64,000 bases of DNA, taken from positions 1-64,000 of the forward strand of contig JBKPEA010000005.1 in NCBI GenBank assembly GCA_046728175.1, given 5' to 3'. Shown piece by piece: positions 55,914 to 64,000 of this stretch. Source of the DNA: JAFAHS01 sp046728175 (lineage in GTDB: Bacteria; Desulfobacterota; Binatia; Binatales; Binataceae). The translations under genes and the position numbers were made by a program. The notes under the pieces are model-generated. The model was not told the origin of the DNA. It saw only the letters and a program-made list of their open reading frames with translations, and searched no databases. Numbering within the stretch: position 1 is the stretch's first letter; every line of letters starts with the position of its first letter.

Positions 55914-56684
55914 ATGCCAGAGATTCGAATAGGAACTTCCGGCTGGAACTACCGCGAATGGCGCGGCAGCTTCTTTCCGGCTGATTTGCCAATGAGGAAG
56001 TGGCTCGCCTTCTACGCCACGCAGTTCAACTCGGTGGAGATCAACTACTCTTTCTATCGATTGCCTTCGGAGCAGACCTGCGAGTCATGGTACCTGCAGA
56101 CACCGAACAGCTTCCGATTCGCGTTGAAAGCATCGCGGTATCTGACTCACATCAAGCGCCTCGTCGATGTACGCGATGCGTGGGACACCTTCCTCGCGCG
56201 CATCTCGACCCTGAAGCATAAGTTGGGGCCCATCCTGTTACAGTTCCCTTCGACATTCACTGCCACCAGCGATAATCTTCGATCACTGGCCTCCTTCCTC
56301 GAATATGCCGCACACCAGCAATCGGCGCCCCGACTCGCGATGGAATTTCGTGACGAGTCATGTTTTGGCAGCGCGACGCTGGCTGTTCTGAGGGAGCATC
56401 GGGCCGCCCTGGTGATCTCTCACTCCAGCAGGTATCCCGTCCCCGATTTGATCGCGACGGCGCCAATCAGCTACTTCAGGTTCCACGGACCACAAGCGAT
56501 GTTCGCTTCTTCGTACCGGCCCGTGGAGCTTTCACGATGGGCCGCTCAGATCACTGAACGGATGCCAACTACACACTCGATTTACGCCTATTTCAATAAC
56601 GATTCCGGGGGTCACGCACCGCGAAATGCCGCGATGCTGCGGCAGCAGGTAAAATCGCGATTGAAGGAAAGACGCGAGTCCTAG
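55914..56684 (+). CDS. DUF72 domain-containing protein (second copy)
   Basis: 256 aa from ATG 55914. Landmarks: IRIGTSGWNYREWRGSFFP, FYATQFNSVEINYSFYRLPS, LGPILLQFPSTF, LAMEFRDESCF, YFRFHGPQAMF and YAYFNNDSGGHAPRNA, the classic DUF72/YecE pattern. It is closer to the standard YecE wording than the copy at 7.0-8.0 kb, so this is a separate branch rather than a recent duplicate. Function unknown. Divergent from the broken TPP enzyme gene and convergent with CHAD. Confidence 0.87.
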   Translation: MPEIRIGTSGWNYREWRGSFFPADLPMRKWLAFYATQFNSVEINYSFYRLPSEQTCESWYLQTPNSFRFALKASRYLTHIKRLVDVRDAWDTFLARISTLKHKLGPILLQFPSTFTATSDNLRSLASFLEYAAHQQSAPRLAMEFRDESCFGSATLAVLREHRAALVISHSSRYPVPDLIATAPISYFRFHGPQAMFASSYRPVELSRWAAQITERMPTTHSIYAYFNNDSGGHAPRNAAMLRQQVKSRLKERRES

Positions 56685-56699
56685 ACCTGAGCTCAAGAA

Positions 56700-57656
56700 T
56701 CACTCGACCGGTCCGAGCAAGCGACCCGATGCAGCTTTCGAGGAGTCTCGGTCATTCGCCATTGCGAAGGTGGACGCAGAAAGCCGCCGACGCAACCCCG
56801 CGTAATGCCGGCTTTTACGCATCGACTCGACGAAATCCCGCGCACTCTCCGCCAGGCGGATTTCCTTTTCCTTGATGCGACGAATGAGCTTCACCGCGTT
56901 TGGATCGCGCGGAAGGTCCTCGAAGGTTTCGGCCGCCCGCTGCCCGAGCGTCAATTCATCATGCCACGCACCCACCCGATTCTGCACTTGCTTGAGCCAA
57001 TCGGCGCCGCGCTCGAGTTCCGGGTCCGGGTACAACTTCAGCTCCAGTTTGAGTGCATAACGAAGACTTTTGGACTTGATCCTCACTTGATGCAGACCGG
57101 TGCTGGTATTGTCCCCAATGAAATCATCGATGCTTGCCAGCCATTTCTCCCAGCAATGTTTGATTAAACTGCGCAAATCCCGAACGAAATGTCCGGAGCC
57201 ACACTCCTGCTTTGCCAGCTTCTTCAATTTCGAAGCCGTAGCCTTGACGGGCAGCGATCTTCGGACTCGGAAAAATCGCTTCGACGCCTGCCGATGCGTC
57301 TTTTGTGTGCGCTTACTCAACGTGCGCCAATAGGGTCGCTCAGTGCGAGGCTCGCGTCGATGATGCACCTTGTCTATTTCAGCGAGCACTACATCGGTAT
57401 CCCGCCAATCGCCCAACACGTGGCGGAATTTCTGTAGCTTTCGACGCAGGCGTTTGGCTCTTCCCCCCTGGCTATTAATTCCGCAAGTCTCGACCACCGC
57501 CTGAAGGTGGCGCGTGGCCTTGCGAAAATCATGCACTGCTTCCGAATCCGCTCTCTCGACAATGTCGTCGAATCGTTCTTCAAGTTGGCGCGCACGTCGC
57601 TTCGCCTGGCGTCGGAATTCTTTTGCGAGTTCTTTGCGTTGAGACATAGCCGTCAC
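56700..57656 (-). CDS. CHAD domain-containing protein
   Basis: 318 aa; ATG 57656 or 57647. All-helical, strongly basic CHAD fold: HDFRKATRHLQAVVETCG in the first half, LGDWRDTDVVLAEIDKVHHR, then HQVRIKSKSLRYALKLELKL and VGAWHDELTLGQRAAE in the second. Conserved His and Lys/Arg on these helices bind inorganic polyphosphate in studied members. There is no fused CYTH triphosphatase domain. The protein probably associates with polyphosphate granules, consistent with a stress-related neighbourhood. Confidence 0.88.
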   Translation of the reverse strand: MTAMSQRKELAKEFRRQAKRRARQLEERFDDIVERADSEAVHDFRKATRHLQAVVETCGINSQGGRAKRLRRKLQKFRHVLGDWRDTDVVLAEIDKVHHRREPRTERPYWRTLSKRTQKTHRQASKRFFRVRRSLPVKATASKLKKLAKQECGSGHFVRDLRSLIKHCWEKWLASIDDFIGDNTSTGLHQVRIKSKSLRYALKLELKLYPDPELERGADWLKQVQNRVGAWHDELTLGQRAAETFEDLPRDPNAVKLIRRIKEKEIRLAESARDFVESMRKSRHYAGLRRRLSASTFAMANDRDSSKAASGRLLGPVE

Positions 57657-57666
57657 CGCCTTCTTC

Positions 57667-58732
57667 TCAGCGTCGAAAGGGCGGAATTTCGGTGCTGCGA
57701 ATTCCAGTTCTCATCTGCTGCGGCATTGCTGCTCTGGTGGGCTGATGCGCGACGCGGCGATCGCCTCGAGTGACCTTCTCCTCGCGGCTGAAATGCGGGA
57801 CGATTTTCTCCGAGTAGAAGCGGAAGAAGTCGCGTTGATTGGGCCCCACCTGGTGGACGTATACGTGATCGAAACCCGCATCCATGAATGTCTGGACTCC
57901 AGCGATGTGCGTTTCAGGATCGGGACCGAGAGGCATGCCTTCTGTGATCTTGTCCGGGTCCATGATGGCGATCGCTTCCTCGAAGTGGGACGGCAGCGGC
58001 AGATCGGTCATTAAGTGTCCGCCAATTCCCGGGTTGGACCAGTATTTGCGCACCGCTCCTGCCGCTTCTTCTTCGCTGCGTGCCTAACATACGGTCAACT
58101 GACCGTACCGCGGTTTGCCCAGGCCGCCTGCGCGCTCGAAGCCGCACACGAGCTCTGAATTGGGTTCAAGACTGGTCAGGCCGTCGCCCACCCGCCCGGC
58201 CAGTTCGGCGGCGCCTGGCCTGCTCGCTGCGACCATGATCGAGGGCGGCTCACGGGAAGAGTGAAGATCCGGGGGCGATCGATCGTGAAGTATTTCCCCT
58301 CGTGCGTCTGCCATCCGCCGCGCCACAGCAAGCGAATTGCCGAGATCGCTTCTTCAAGCATCTCGAGCCATTGATGAGGCGTCGGCCAGCGCTTCCCGGT
58401 GATGTGCTCGTTGAGCTGTTCTCCGGTTCCCACTCCGAGAAAGAAGCGGCCAGGCAGCAGCGCGGCTGAGGTAGCCGCACCTTGGGCTACCAGTGCAGGA
58501 CTTATCCGCATAGTCGGGCATGTGACCCCAAGCCTGAGCCGTTGCGTCGGCTGTGAAATGCCGCCTATCACGCTCCATACGAAAGGACTGTCCGGTTGCG
58601 GGTTTGTCCAGGATGAAAGTGATCCGAAATCAGCGAGAAATTGAAGCCCGCATCCTCGGCTTCTTGCGCGTAGGTGACGAGATCGGCAGGAGCAGTCTCC
58701 TCGCTGGAAAGAGAATATCCAAGTTCGGTCAT
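57667..58732 (-). pseudogene. LLM-class F420-dependent oxidoreductase, broken
   Basis: The minus strand begins at ATG 58732, MTELGYSLSSEETAPADLV, and FNFSLISDHFHPG; it shifts to TNPQPDSPFVWSVIGGISQ, LRLGVTCPTMRISPALVAQ and GVGTGEQLNEHITGKRWP. It shifts again to PPSIMVAASRPGAAELAGRV and GKPRYGQLTVC, then meets TAG (58084-58086) where relatives usually have Trp. It then reads on ARSEEEAAGAVRKYW, LPLPSHFEEAIAIMDPDKIT and HVYVHQVGPNQRDFFRFY. This is the glucose-6-phosphate-dehydrogenase-like F420 family (TIGR03557 wording). Two frameshifts and one nonsense codon make it inactive. Confidence 0.75.
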
Positions 58733-59295
58733 GATGGGTGCTCCACGACGGCGACGACGATTCCCCTTTTCCCTGAAGCAAAGAACAGGCCCTACGAAAG
58801 TTGGCGCCGCTCCGTCGGCGCTCGATGGTGATTCAGGAAGCCGGAATAAACTGCCGACTGACGCGTCAAAATTAGATTCTTCCCCGCATGAGCTCCAGTC
58901 CGCTATCCAAAGCTTGCTGACAAAGACAGATGCTTGAAGGCAGATCGCCCACCGATGCAATGCCGCGGTGCACTCTCTGCTTCTTTATTTCAACACGGCA
59001 TCAGCCATGAGCAGTATTCCGCCAACTGATGAGGTGACCGGAATAACTTCGCTGATTCTCGCTTGCGATGGCGCTGCCGATTCTTGGAATCGTGGTGTAT
59101 GGTTTTCGCAGTGGGATGGACTTCCCTCGGTTTCGGTTCATTCGGGGTAATGATCGCCGTCGCAATCGTTTATTATCTGATTCTCAGCGTCAGGTTGCGC
59201 CATCGCCAGCGCTAGTCGCGCAAATCCGCAAAAATAGGCAAACCATAGTATTGAATCGCGCTTGTTTCATCGCAAGTTTAACCTAGCTCTGGGAC
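58733..59295. other. intergenic region, no gene seen
   Basis: About 560 bases between the LLM remnant and the LigD polymerase gene (both minus). Short frames here have no recognisable family. No terminator identified. Confidence 0.35.
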
Positions 59296-60210
59296 CTAAC
59301 GCATCGCTTCCAGATACTTTTGAGCTTTGCTTAGTGAAGTGGCACTTCGATCGATCCTAGACCATGCATCACCTTTTTTTGCGATACGACGCAGCACCGT
59401 TTTGATGCTGTACTTCTGCGCATTAAGGCCCTTTGCCAAGGCCTCCGGCCAGGTCAGTGGCGTCGCCACCGGAGCGCCTTCCCTTGCACGCACCGAGTAT
59501 GGCGCTACCGCGGTTTGTGCGCGCGAGTTTCGCAGGTAGTCGAGGAAGATCCTCCTGCCGCGCCGCTCCTTACGTTGTTCCACTGTCAGCTCCCGCGGAT
59601 GCCGCTTCGCCATCAGGGTGGCAAGCTCCCGCGCAAAATCATGGACCCTGTCGAAGTCCGCGGATCGGTCCAGGGGCACCACGATATGCATTCCGCGCGA
59701 TCCGGTAATTTGCGCAAAAGAGGTCAACTCCAAATCGTCCAGCATCTGCTTGAACGTGCGCGCCGCCGACTGCACCGCGGCGAAATCAGCCGTGGATGGA
59801 TCCAGGTCGATTATCATCCGGTCGGGATGGTCGATCCTATCGCGCCGGGAGAGACCCGAGTGAATCGTGATGCAATTTTGCTCGGCCAGGTAAATCAGCG
59901 TGGCGGCATCGTCGGCCACGACCTCGGTAACCTTGCCGCCGATCTTCCGAAGCGCGACCCGGTCGATCCAGCGCGGAAAATATTCGGGAACTTCCCGATT
60001 GAAAAAGCCCTGCCGCCCGATTCCGTCAGGATAGCGCTCCATGATCAGGGGCCGGCCCGTGACATGCGGCACCATCACTTTCGCGACCTCTGCATAGTAT
60101 TCGACCAGCTCAGCCTTGGTGATTCCGCTCTTTGCGAACAGGACTTTGTCGGGATGGGTCAGCTTGACCACATGGCCGCCGGCGCGAATGTCGATGGTCT
60201 TTGTCCTCAT
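59296..60210 (-). CDS. ligD: non-homologous end-joining polymerase/primase domain protein (LigD Pol part)
   Basis: 304 aa, stand-alone archaeo-eukaryotic primase-type LigD polymerase that fills gaps and adds ribonucleotides at DNA breaks. Landmarks: LTHPDKVLFAKSGITKAELVEYY, RPLIMERYPDGIGRQGFF, DRMIIDLDPST (the catalytic DxD pair), GSRGMHIVVPLDRSADF and FLDYLRNSRAQTAVAPYSVRAR. All are intact. Its ATG overlaps the stop of the ligase gene (60207-60210), so it is the last gene of the three-gene operon phosphoesterase-ligase-polymerase. Confidence 0.92.
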   Translation of the reverse strand: MRTKTIDIRAGGHVVKLTHPDKVLFAKSGITKAELVEYYAEVAKVMVPHVTGRPLIMERYPDGIGRQGFFNREVPEYFPRWIDRVALRKIGGKVTEVVADDAATLIYLAEQNCITIHSGLSRRDRIDHPDRMIIDLDPSTADFAAVQSAARTFKQMLDDLELTSFAQITGSRGMHIVVPLDRSADFDRVHDFARELATLMAKRHPRELTVEQRKERRGRRIFLDYLRNSRAQTAVAPYSVRAREGAPVATPLTWPEALAKGLNAQKYSIKTVLRRIAKKGDAWSRIDRSATSLSKAQKYLEAMR

Positions 60211-61208
60211 ACGGACGCCCGCTCGCGAACGATTTCGCGTGGGCGCTTGTCGTAGCGCAGCCCGCGGAAACTAGGATGCCGGAGTTTTCCGTCCCGCGTC
60301 CATTCCGAGAATGCAAATTCCCCCATCAGCCGCGGCGCGATCCAGGTCGCGTGCCGCTCCCCGACTTCATCGAGGAATGGACGTTCCCTTCGTCGCATAC
60401 GATTCATTCGTTCGCGCAGCTTCAACCGCGTCGATACGCTGAATCCCGTTCCGACTTTTCCGGCGTACCGAAGTCTGCCGTCCTGGTAGTAACCGACCAG
60501 TAACGCTCCGAAGCCTTTCGCGCTGCCGCGCGGCTCCGTGAAGCCGCCGATGACGAGTTCCTGCCCCTGCGAGCATTTGAACTTGAGCCAGTTCGGAGAG
60601 CGGCCCGAGACATACGGAGAATCGGCACGTTTGGCGAGCAAGCCCTCCCACCCTCTGGCGCAGGCTTCCGCGAAATATCTCTCCCCATGTTTCTGCCGAT
60701 GCGCAGTGAATCGAATGGGGGCATCGAAGCTGAGCGCCCCCCGCAATAGCTCTTTACGCTCCAGCAACGGCAACGCGCTCGTGTCGTAGCGATCAAGATA
60801 GAGCAAGTCGAAGAGATAGAAGAACACGCGGACTTTGCTCTGGCTCGCCTCCTGGGATCGAATCTGCATCCGCTCCTGCAACTTCATAAAGCTGGTTTGC
60901 GACCCGGAAAATGCCACCACTTCGCCATCAACGGCGAAGCTCTGCGGGAGCTGCTTCCGGAGCGCTTCGGCCAGTTCCGGGTAGGTCTGATTGAGATCCT
61001 TCCGATTGCGGCTCATCAACTGGACTCGCCTGCCGGAAACGAACGCGAGCACCCGCTGCCCATCAAATTTCCGCTCGAAAATCCAATCCGGATTGGAAAA
61101 GCGGGTCTGCGTAAGCGTCGCCAGCATCGGTGAGATCCAGCGCGGAGCCGAAGCGGCCTTGAGCAGCGCGCGACTTGCGGGTGGTAATTGACGCACCGGA
61201 TCGGTCAT
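60207..61208 (-). CDS. ligD: ATP-dependent DNA ligase (LigD Lig part)
   Basis: 333 aa, stand-alone ATP-dependent ligase that seals double-strand breaks. Nucleotidyltransferase motif I is IFERKFDGQRVLAFV with the adenylated Lys (KxDG), motif III DGEVVAF, motif IV region EGLLAKRADSPYV, and the OB-fold segment LVIGGFTEPRGSAKGFGALLVGYY with LRYAGKVGTGF. Complete in length for a LigD ligase domain. Overlaps both neighbours by four bases (61205-61208 and 60207-60210), so the three products are made in step. Confidence 0.92.
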   Translation of the reverse strand: MTDPVRQLPPASRALLKAASAPRWISPMLATLTQTRFSNPDWIFERKFDGQRVLAFVSGRRVQLMSRNRKDLNQTYPELAEALRKQLPQSFAVDGEVVAFSGSQTSFMKLQERMQIRSQEASQSKVRVFFYLFDLLYLDRYDTSALPLLERKELLRGALSFDAPIRFTAHRQKHGERYFAEACARGWEGLLAKRADSPYVSGRSPNWLKFKCSQGQELVIGGFTEPRGSAKGFGALLVGYYQDGRLRYAGKVGTGFSVSTRLKLRERMNRMRRRERPFLDEVGERHATWIAPRLMGEFAFSEWTRDGKLRHPSFRGLRYDKRPREIVRERASV

Positions 61209-61798
61209 GCGTGCGGGCCGCCGTGCTGAGCCATTTGCTCGACTGTCTTTCCGCTGACTACCGATGTCCGCTCCTTTCGGACGGGTTCCTTACGCGTACT
61301 CGCGTTTTCATCGCGGCCCTTGATAAGAAACCAGCGCCGCTCGCGGCCCCGTCCTACTCGTTGCAAGACAAATCGGCCCTTGAGCTTCTTGCCCAAAAGT
61401 TCAAAGACCAGGTGTCCGTCCCGAATAGCGCGACCGGCGTCCTTGATCGTTTCCGCAGGTCCGCGAGTCACATTTTTCCAGGTGCCACGATCCCATACGA
61501 TTACGGCGCCGGCGCCGTATTGCTTGGCAGGGATGACGCCCTCGAATTGAGCGTAGTCTATCGGATGATCTTCGGTCGGAACCGCCAGGCGCTTCACCTT
61601 GGGATCGATGGAAGGTCCTTTGGGAACCGCCCACGATTTCAGGACATCGTCCACCTCCAGCCGGAAATCATAGTGCATCGCCCGCGCATCATGTTGCTGG
61701 ATAACGAACACCGGTTTCCCGCCGGGGTTATGCGCGCGCCCACGCGGCTCCGGAGTCTTGGCGAAGTCGCGCTTACGCTTATAAGTCTTGATGCTCAT
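61205..61798 (-). CDS. ligD: DNA ligase D 3'-phosphoesterase domain protein (LigD PE part)
   Basis: 197 aa from ATG 61798, where family similarity begins (MSIKTYKRKRDFAKTPEP); ATG 61846 is a longer option. Metal-dependent 3'-phosphoesterase that trims ends during end joining. Landmarks: VIQQHDARAMHYDFRLEVD (the HxxxxxHxD metal/catalytic cluster), LKSWAVPKGPS, FEGVIPAKQYGAGAVIVWDRG and RFVLQRVGRGRERRWFLIKG. First gene of the operon; gene order PE-Lig-Pol equals the domain order of the single-chain LigD of Pseudomonas. Confidence 0.9.
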   Translation of the reverse strand: MSIKTYKRKRDFAKTPEPRGRAHNPGGKPVFVIQQHDARAMHYDFRLEVDDVLKSWAVPKGPSIDPKVKRLAVPTEDHPIDYAQFEGVIPAKQYGAGAVIVWDRGTWKNVTRGPAETIKDAGRAIRDGHLVFELLGKKLKGRFVLQRVGRGRERRWFLIKGRDENASTRKEPVRKERTSVVSGKTVEQMAQHGGPHA

Positions 61799-62263
61799 TG
61801 CATGGTATTGTTTTCTTGATTTATCTTCGTCGCGAATCAGCGGCATTTTTATTTAGGTCCGCGTGCTGTCATGATCGCGCGCATGCGATTCCCGACACTG
61901 TTATGGCCGCAGTGGCATACTGACGCGCCTTCATCGCGTATATCTGACTCGCATTCGTCGGAACAGTACTTTTCGACCGCTCGTAGCGGCGCAGTTTCAG
62001 AGCTTGTGTGAGCATTTAATCATCTTTTGGATGTGGGAATGACCCTTTGGATGTGGGAATGACCCTTTGATTGACAGCATCATCCATGCCATCGCTGTGT
62101 TCCGCTCATTACCTTTGCCTTTGTTTGCTTGAATTGTGATCTAGCGAGCGGATACCCACATCCGGTTTCAGCCGCATCGCCAGGCTGTATTTCGACATAC
62201 ATCGGGAAATGCTTTTCCGGCACAGTCCATGCTTAATCTGAAATTCCGAAAGGAGAATCCATT
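61799..62263. other. intergenic region with tandem repeat
   Basis: About 460 bases between the end-joining operon start and the small lipoprotein, divergent, so promoters for both should lie here. It contains two exact copies of a 20-base unit (listed separately). No gene seen. Confidence 0.4.
62026..62065. repeat. two tandem copies of a 20-base unit
   Basis: TTTGGATGTGGGAATGACCC occurs at 62026-62045 and again, identically, at 62046-62065, followed by a partial TTTG. It lies in the divergent promoter region between the LigD operon and a small lipoprotein gene. It could be paired protein-binding sites or a slippage duplication. Confidence 0.7.
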
Positions 62264-62521
62264 ATGAATAGCAGATTTTTTATCATCGCCCTCGTCATCG
62301 CATCATTACTCGGCTCGACCGCCTGCTTTAGTTACAAAAAGGAAGTAAACGAAACACCGCCTTCCTCTACCACGGTCGTACAGCCGCCTTCCTCCACCAC
62401 GGTGGTTCAGCCCGTCAATCCGACGTCCAGCACGACTTCCCAGACCAGCACCACTACTGACAGCGAAGGGAACACCGTCGAACGGAACCGTTCGACTACA
62501 ACGACCACGCCGGGTTACTGA
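62264..62521 (+). CDS. small Ser/Thr-rich lipoprotein
   Basis: 85 aa; AAGGAG sits upstream of ATG 62264. Signal sequence FFIIALVIASLLGSTAC gives a lipobox with Cys21. The mature part is almost entirely Ser/Thr/Pro/Val, with a direct repeat of PPSSTTVVQ, and looks disordered, suited to a surface spacer or linker. No enzyme domain. Divergent from the LigD operon. Confidence 0.72.
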   Translation: MNSRFFIIALVIASLLGSTACFSYKKEVNETPPSSTTVVQPPSSTTVVQPVNPTSSTTSQTSTTTDSEGNTVERNRSTTTTTPGY

Positions 62522-62619
62522 CAACTTCCAGCAATTCGCTTGATCGACACGCGTTCAGCGCTCGTCCGGCTCGTCGCGCCAGCAAGAATTTCCCGGTTCA
62601 CACCGCCTCGAGCCGGATT

Positions 62620-63308
62620 GGAAAACCCGACGCCTAGGTCAGGCCTGAGCAGGGCAGTTGCTCAGGTTTCCTCCTCAGACGCACAGAGTGTCAAATGGCA
62701 AGAGCAAACACTGACCACAATAGCACTCAAAGATCGGCGTCACGCGACCGTAGACAAACGCCGATTTGGCAGGAGTGGCTACACGATTTCCTGTTAGAGA
62801 TGCTCGCAGTCGAAATAGACGGCTTAAAGCTTTACGAAAAAAGATCAGCGAAATCCATCATACGGAATTTGTAAATAGGCTCACCGAATTTCTTCACCAG
62901 ACAGATTCCATGTTGAAGTATGTACAGAAATGTTGACCGCGTCTGGAGCGAGCGCCGACTATCGGAGCGCGGGTGCTGAAGCGGCCGATCACAAGGCTCA
63001 AGGACTCATCTCCACTAAGCTACCGCTAAGGTACCGCACGAGCTGACCGACCTGAACAACATCGAAAATCTAGTCCTCGCCGAGACCAAGGATTATTGGA
63101 ACTGGGAGACGCTCGCATCGCTCGAAAAGAAGATTGCGATCCCGAGCTGAGGGGCATGGTCCCTCGAGCAGTCCGCGAGGTGCGCGCACAAGAAAAGACT
63201 CATCTGCACTGGAACGAGCGCACTCTTACCACCTTGGCAATGGAAGCAGCGATGAAGGGGCCGGCAGTCGTCGAAACCGAAGCTACGGAGCATACTGACT
63301 TGGGCTAA
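62620..63308 (+). pseudogene. two overlapping ferritin-like gene relics
   Basis: The first remnant is a C-terminal end only (AQVSSSDAQSVKWQEQTLTT, to 62797). The second starts at ATG 62694 in another frame (QTPIWQEWLHDFLLEMLAVE, IDGLKLYEK) and continues through frame changes with HHTEFVNRLTEFLHQTDSHV, LTASGASADYRSAGAEAADH, LTDLNNIENLVLAETKD and VREVRAQEKTHLHWNERTLT to 63308. Both resemble the ferritin-like remnant at 50.9-51.3 kb (shared IENI(I/V)LAETKD and EHLxW...TLTxL wording). Decayed tandem paralogues are the simplest reading. Confidence 0.6.
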
Positions 63309-64000
63309 AGGAGGCCTTCCGAGTGGCGACCACGAAAGAGCGACGGCGGCGCGCCAGAATATCGAGAAGGCTGCGGCAGCGGCGTACAGGAAACGGACTA
63401 TCGCTAACTGCCGAAGTCAATTGGTACCGAACTGGGCAAGAACTGCGCCGCCGCCCGCAAGAACCGCGCTCATTAAAGGCAGGAATAACCGTGAAGTTGG
63501 AAGAGCTGCGCAACGGACTCCGGTTTGGGTACCGGGTGGGAAGGGGATAGATTCCGGCGACCGTAACCCGGCTCGATCAAAGCGAGACGTTTCCCAAATT
63601 CAAAACCTGGCCGCGGGAGCGATCCGATTGTCACGGTGGAAATTTGTCTCGATAACGATCGCGCAAAGCCTCAATTTGAAAAGGTCAATGCGTGCCTCTG
63701 CGCACCCCCGAGCCCGCGTCGACAGGTAAGGATAGACCATGCACCATTGACGAGCTGCGGATTGGCAGGCGCATCGTCTTTCCGTTTGATTTCGGTTTCG
63801 TTCTTTCGATGTTCGCTGAAGATCGCGGAATAGGATAAGCCGACCCTTGTCCGTCCTCGTCGGACTAAAAGGAATGCGTAGAATTTTCCGGCTTCTACGG
63901 GTAGTGAATCGCTCCTGATACGGGGCGCCAAGGTAATGGCGAATCGAACCTGTCGCGTGAGTCCCTGGTTTGATCAGCACGAGCCTTAATGTCATCGGTT
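63309..64000. other. region with no confident gene
   Basis: About 690 bases to the window end. A short fragment reading QNIEKAAAAAYRKRTIANC near 63355-63410 (+) recalls small stress-locus proteins with an RxNIxKAA...KRTIA pattern, again in broken frames, but support is weak. Nothing else recognised. Confidence 0.35.

Noticed and set aside
1..64000. CRISPR array, rRNA operon or prophage
   Set aside because: No regularly spaced repeats, rRNA-like stretches or phage structural genes were seen.

Overview
The window looks like chromosome of a GC-rich Gram-negative soil-type bacterium. An LPS export permease pair (LptF/LptG), LpxD and heptosyltransferase II indicate a lipopolysaccharide outer membrane. 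A TIGR03668-type PPOX protein, the remains of an LLM-type F420 oxidoreductase, amidohydrolase and beta-oxidation genes, and a UGSC selenoprotein fit uncultured lineages such as Binatota/Desulfobacterota-like bacteria. That placement is inference; no rRNA or marker phylogeny is available in the window.

Layout. 1-0.25 kb: 3' end of an IS110-type transposase. 0.4-8.6 kb: a tight + strand run (lptF, lptG, lipoate-ligase-like, HEAT-repeat, PPOX, M24 peptidase, HAD-like pseudoenzyme, DUF72, GST), many joined by ATGA overlaps. 8.6-16 kb: VanZ-like, zwf with a small partner, 3-hydroxyacyl-CoA dehydrogenase plus thiolase, a methyltransferase and a PhzF protein. 16.0-16.5 kb: a decayed SRPBCC gene with an intact perfect palindrome upstream. 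16.7-20.2 kb: the most notable locus, a three-gene ATGA-linked operon of Kelch-like lipoprotein, redoxin-fusion protein and a UGSC-family selenoprotein. The selenoprotein has an in-frame TGA (Sec94) followed directly by a SECIS-like hairpin. 20.2-21.1 kb: TauD/TfdA relic. 21.2-28.4 kb: waaF, lpxD, a small lipoprotein, inositol-3-phosphate synthase, crcB-DUF190, ridA, a methyltransferase and an aminotransferase. 28.7-38.7 kb: VOC-mscL, amidohydrolase, MFS, M20 peptidase, SDR, a second VOC, an indoleamine 2,3-dioxygenase-like protein and an alpha/beta hydrolase.

39-63.5 kb is a lower-density region rich in broken genes: NHL-propeller, nitronate monooxygenase, Ser/Thr kinase, ferritin-like (two loci), Ku, enolase superfamily, TPP enzyme and LLM oxidoreductase. 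Intact genes lie between them: cupin, a 492-aa secreted EF-hand protein, an AI-2E-type permease fused to a cobalamin-binding-like module, a DUF6496 protein, DUF72, CHAD and a small lipoprotein. DNA end joining is represented by three separate, overlapping genes for the 3'-phosphoesterase, ligase and polymerase parts of LigD, while the nearby Ku gene is degraded.

How it fits together: the first 38 kb combines envelope biogenesis with central and lipid metabolism. The Kelch-redoxin-UGSC operon reads as a self-contained selenium-dependent redox module of unknown substrate. The right part looks like a stress/DNA-repair accessory region undergoing gene decay.
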